43,914 bases of DNA, taken from assembly GCA_045124255.1 (NCBI GenBank), contig JBGVLM010000041.1:1-43914 (forward strand), given 5' to 3'. Below the pieces are notes generated by a model. It was not told where the DNA came from. It worked only from the letters and a program-made list of their open reading frames with translations, and searched no databases. Both the position numbers and the translations under genes were made by a program. Within the stretch, counting starts at the first letter, position 1. Each line of letters opens with the position of its first letter. Origin of the DNA: Eshraghiella sp045124255. GTDB lineage: Bacteria; Bacillota; Clostridia; Lachnospirales; Lachnospiraceae. Below, piece by piece: positions 42,283-43,914 of this stretch.

Positions 42283-43052
42283 TGAAAAAGAAAAATCTAT
42301 TAAAGAGAGGACTTGCATTCCTGCTTACAACAGTTATGGCAGTAGGGCTTGTATCCTATGTCCCGATTGGTATGACAAATGTACAGGCGGCTGATGGTGA
42401 CACCACAACTAAGACACTTGGAGCAAGTGTAATAGCAGACCCGACAGCACCGACAAGTACAAGCGATGCGTGGACAGGAAGCTATGTGTATTTCGGTACC
42501 TATAATGGAAGCCCTGTAAAATACAGAGTCCTTGACAGCAACACCACAGTATATGGTGGCACAACCATGCTTCTTGACTGCGACAGTGTTCTGTGGGCAG
42601 GAAGTAACCCAAGCAGTAAATTTGATGATAGCAGTAATGTTTGGTCTACCAGTTATATCAAGAGATACCTGAATAGTGAAAAAGATGAGAGTGGTTCTTA
42701 TGATTACAGTTCAACCGGTTTCCTAACAACAGCATTCTCTGCAACAGAGCAGAACGCCATAGCATCAAGCACCAAGAGTGCCGCAGACAGCACAGATGGA
42801 AGCGGATGGTCGGCTTTAAATTATGCTCCACTTAGCAATGATAAAATTTTCTTCCTTGACGCAAAGGAAGCAACCAATACAAGCTACGGATATAGTAATA
42901 CAGATTATGATGCAGAAAACAGAAAAAAACAGGCGGTAACGCCTATTGGTGGCTGCGGTCGGCTAATACGAGCTATGTTTACGACGCCGGCTACGTCAAT
43001 TCGGTCGGCGACTTCCACAACTACGATGTCGGCATCGATATTGTTGGGGTGA
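42282..43052 (+). CDS. DGR variable surface protein, zero-frame part
   Basis: The 256-residue frame starts at an ATG overlapping the RT stop, after GGAGG. A signal peptide (basic MKKKNLLKR, hydrophobic core, cut near VQA-AD at about 36) exports it. The body (GSYVYFGTYNGSPVKYRVLD, MLLDCDSVLWAG) is the formylglycine-enzyme/C-type-lectin-like domain of many Firmicutes DGR target proteins. After AENRKK the frame becomes nonsense (QAVTPIGGCGRLIRAM) and stops at 43052, because the VR is in the -1 frame. It is a truncated form unless a frameshift occurs. Confidence 0.85.
   Translation: MKKKNLLKRGLAFLLTTVMAVGLVSYVPIGMTNVQAADGDTTTKTLGASVIADPTAPTSTSDAWTGSYVYFGTYNGSPVKYRVLDSNTTVYGGTTMLLDCDSVLWAGSNPSSKFDDSSNVWSTSYIKRYLNSEKDESGSYDYSSTGFLTTAFSATEQNAIASSTKSAADSTDGSGWSALNYAPLSNDKIFFLDAKEATNTSYGYSNTDYDAENRKKQAVTPIGGCGRLIRAMFTTPATSIRSATSTTTMSASILLG
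42923..42944 (+). promoter_or_regulatory. A AAA AAA slippery tract followed by a GNRA-capped hairpin
   Basis: In the zero frame the codons are AGA AAA AAA CAG, giving the heptamer A-AAA-AAA (42923-42929). One base later AGGCG-GTAA-CGCCT (42931-42944) can form a 5-bp stem with a GUAA tetraloop. The spacing is shorter than in well-studied frameshift signals. The tract has seven A; eight would put the VR in frame. Confidence 0.6.
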
Positions 43053-43914
43053 GTCCCGCTTTGAATATAAATCTGTCATCTGTTCTCTTCTCATCTGTCA
43101 TCTCTGGTACTGCCGGACAGACAAATGCAGAGTATAAGCTGACACTTTCAGACGGCGATATGACGGTAGCCGTAAATGGAACAGTTGCAAGAAATGGAAA
43201 TACATTAATCATTCCATACACTGTAACAGGAACTAACAGTAGTAATGCTACACAGGTTTCCGTACTTGTATTGGATAAAGAGTACACAGCAGGTAACACC
43301 AACGAAGCCAATGTACTTTCCTATGGTGCATTGAATATGGGAAGCTTCTCCACAACCGGAGCTGGCACATATACACTTCCATCAGACCTTTCCGGTAAAG
43401 TGATTAACAAGGATTACTTTGTATACATTATCGCAGAGGATGTAAATGGAACCTATGAAACCGACTACGCAAGCACACCTGTGAAAATATCTATTCCTCG
43501 TACAATGAATTTTGGTGTTAATGGAATTGGTGACCCTGTTGCACCTGCAAGCACAGGTAGTGATTGGACAGGAAGCTATGTGTACTTTGGAACATATGAC
43601 GGAAGTCCTGTAAAATACAGAGTTCTTGACAGCAACACAACCGTTTTCGGTGGAACAACAATGCTCCTTGACTGCGACAGCATTCTGTGGGCAGGAAGTG
43701 ACCCAAGCAGTGCTTTTGATGCAGATAGTAATGTGTGGGCAGATAGTGATATAAGAACATATCTGAATGGAACATTTTTAACAAGCAACTTCTCTACAGC
43801 AGAACAGAACGCCATAGCATCAAGCACCAAGAGTGCCGCAGACAGTAGTGATGGAAGTGGATGGTCATATTTAAATTATGCTCCACTTAGCAATGATAAA
43901 ATTTTCTTCCTTGA
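42929..43914 (+). CDS. DGR variable surface protein, -1 frame continuation, runs off window
   Basis: From ACA at 42929 the -1 frame reads TGGNAYWWLRSANTSYVYDA through the VR to GVSPALNINLSSVLFSS, without a stop to the window end (about 328 codons). Next are Ig-like or beta-rich segments (AEYKLTLSDGDMTVAVNGTV, VSVLVLDKEYTAG). A second copy of the N-terminal domain then starts near 43565 (GSYVYFGTYDGSPVKYRVLD). YWWLRS...GVSPA is the normal C-type-lectin variable segment, so this is the true product; the frame joins the start codon only by a -1 shift or one more adenine in the tract at 42923. Confidence 0.85.
42942..43061 (+). repeat. DGR variable repeat (VR)
   Basis: 120 bases homologous to TR. 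In the -1 frame it encodes YWWLRSANTSYVYDAGYVNS and then VGDFHNYDVGIDIVGVSPA. Compared with TR, Asn codons have become Ser, Tyr, Asp, His and so on, as adenine mutagenesis predicts. The end TTGGGGTGAGTCCCGCTT is identical to TR. Confidence 0.95.
43565..43914 (+). repeat. Second copy of the variable-protein N-terminal domain
   Basis: Direct repeat of 42471-42859, differing by a 39-base (13-codon) segment and scattered substitutions. It begins TGGACAGGAAGCTATGTGTA and ends at the window edge on the shared CTTCCTTGA. In copy 1 the VR begins about 83 bases after this point, so a second YWWLRS/VR segment is expected just beyond the window. Confidence 0.9.

Noticed and set aside
43021..43311. Minus-strand frames within the variable protein
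   Set aside because: They overlap the -1 frame, which continues a recognisable protein with family motifs.

Overview
The window looks like low-GC Firmicutes DNA, most likely from a gut Lachnospiraceae (Clostridia). The evidence is AT-rich DNA with strong AGGAG ribosome binding sites, consensus TTGACA-17-TATAAT promoters, a CIRCE element before htpG, a T-box leader, a two-gene SufC/SufB-type Fe-S module, a PyrK/PyrD(B) pyrimidine operon and a Clostridia-style diversity-generating retroelement. The genus cannot be fixed from the sequence.

Bases 1-31,270 are an ordinary chromosomal backbone. A first block (210-5,350) holds an Lrp-type regulator, Maf, a small acidic protein, a PrsA/parvulin-like lipoprotein, htpG (Hsp90) behind a CIRCE operator, and signal peptidase I. 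Next come VanZ-like, NitT/TauT-type ABC permease and ATPase genes (minus strand), a DHH phosphoesterase, tRNA-Thr(CGU), an Lgt-type prolipoprotein diacylglyceryl transferase and a zinc-ribbon membrane protein. They are followed by a GGDEF diguanylate cyclase with a YfhO-type membrane protein, a second NitT/TauT-like ABC operon with its binding lipoprotein, a NatAB-like exporter with a HAD hydrolase, a GntR(YtrA)-ABC operon, sufCB-like genes, an amino acid permease, and the operon nudix-like-pyrC-pyrF-pyrK-pyrD.

Bases 31,270-38,660 are a mosaic accessory region with different base composition and many relics. It carries orphan small genes, a sugar isomerase/epimerase, an AAC(6')-like acetyltransferase, and a T-box leader (probable Asn specifier) in front of a 2H phosphoesterase. 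It also carries an AbiE-type toxin-antitoxin pair with operator repeats built into its promoter. Complementary fragments of a broken AAA_14/DUF4143 ATPase and a truncated duplicate of the T-box/phosphoesterase locus surround the AbiE pair.

Bases 38,600-43,914 hold a diversity-generating retroelement (DGR). A promoter and ribosome binding site are followed by an intact IS3-family element carrying a third, coupled ORF. After it come a short Avd-like helical accessory protein, an asparagine-codon-rich template repeat (TR), a structured spacer, a DGR reverse transcriptase (GNQTSQ and YMDD motifs), and a secreted variable protein. The variable repeat (VR) encodes a YWWLRS...GVSPA C-type-lectin-like segment. 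TR and VR differ mainly at TR adenines (16 of 20 substitutions). The variable protein is out of frame with its own VR: seven adenines just upstream (an A AAA AAA heptamer) leave the VR in the -1 frame. A second copy of the N-terminal domain starts at about 43,565 and runs off the window, so a second VR probably lies just outside. The DGR with its frame-switching tract is the most unusual system here.
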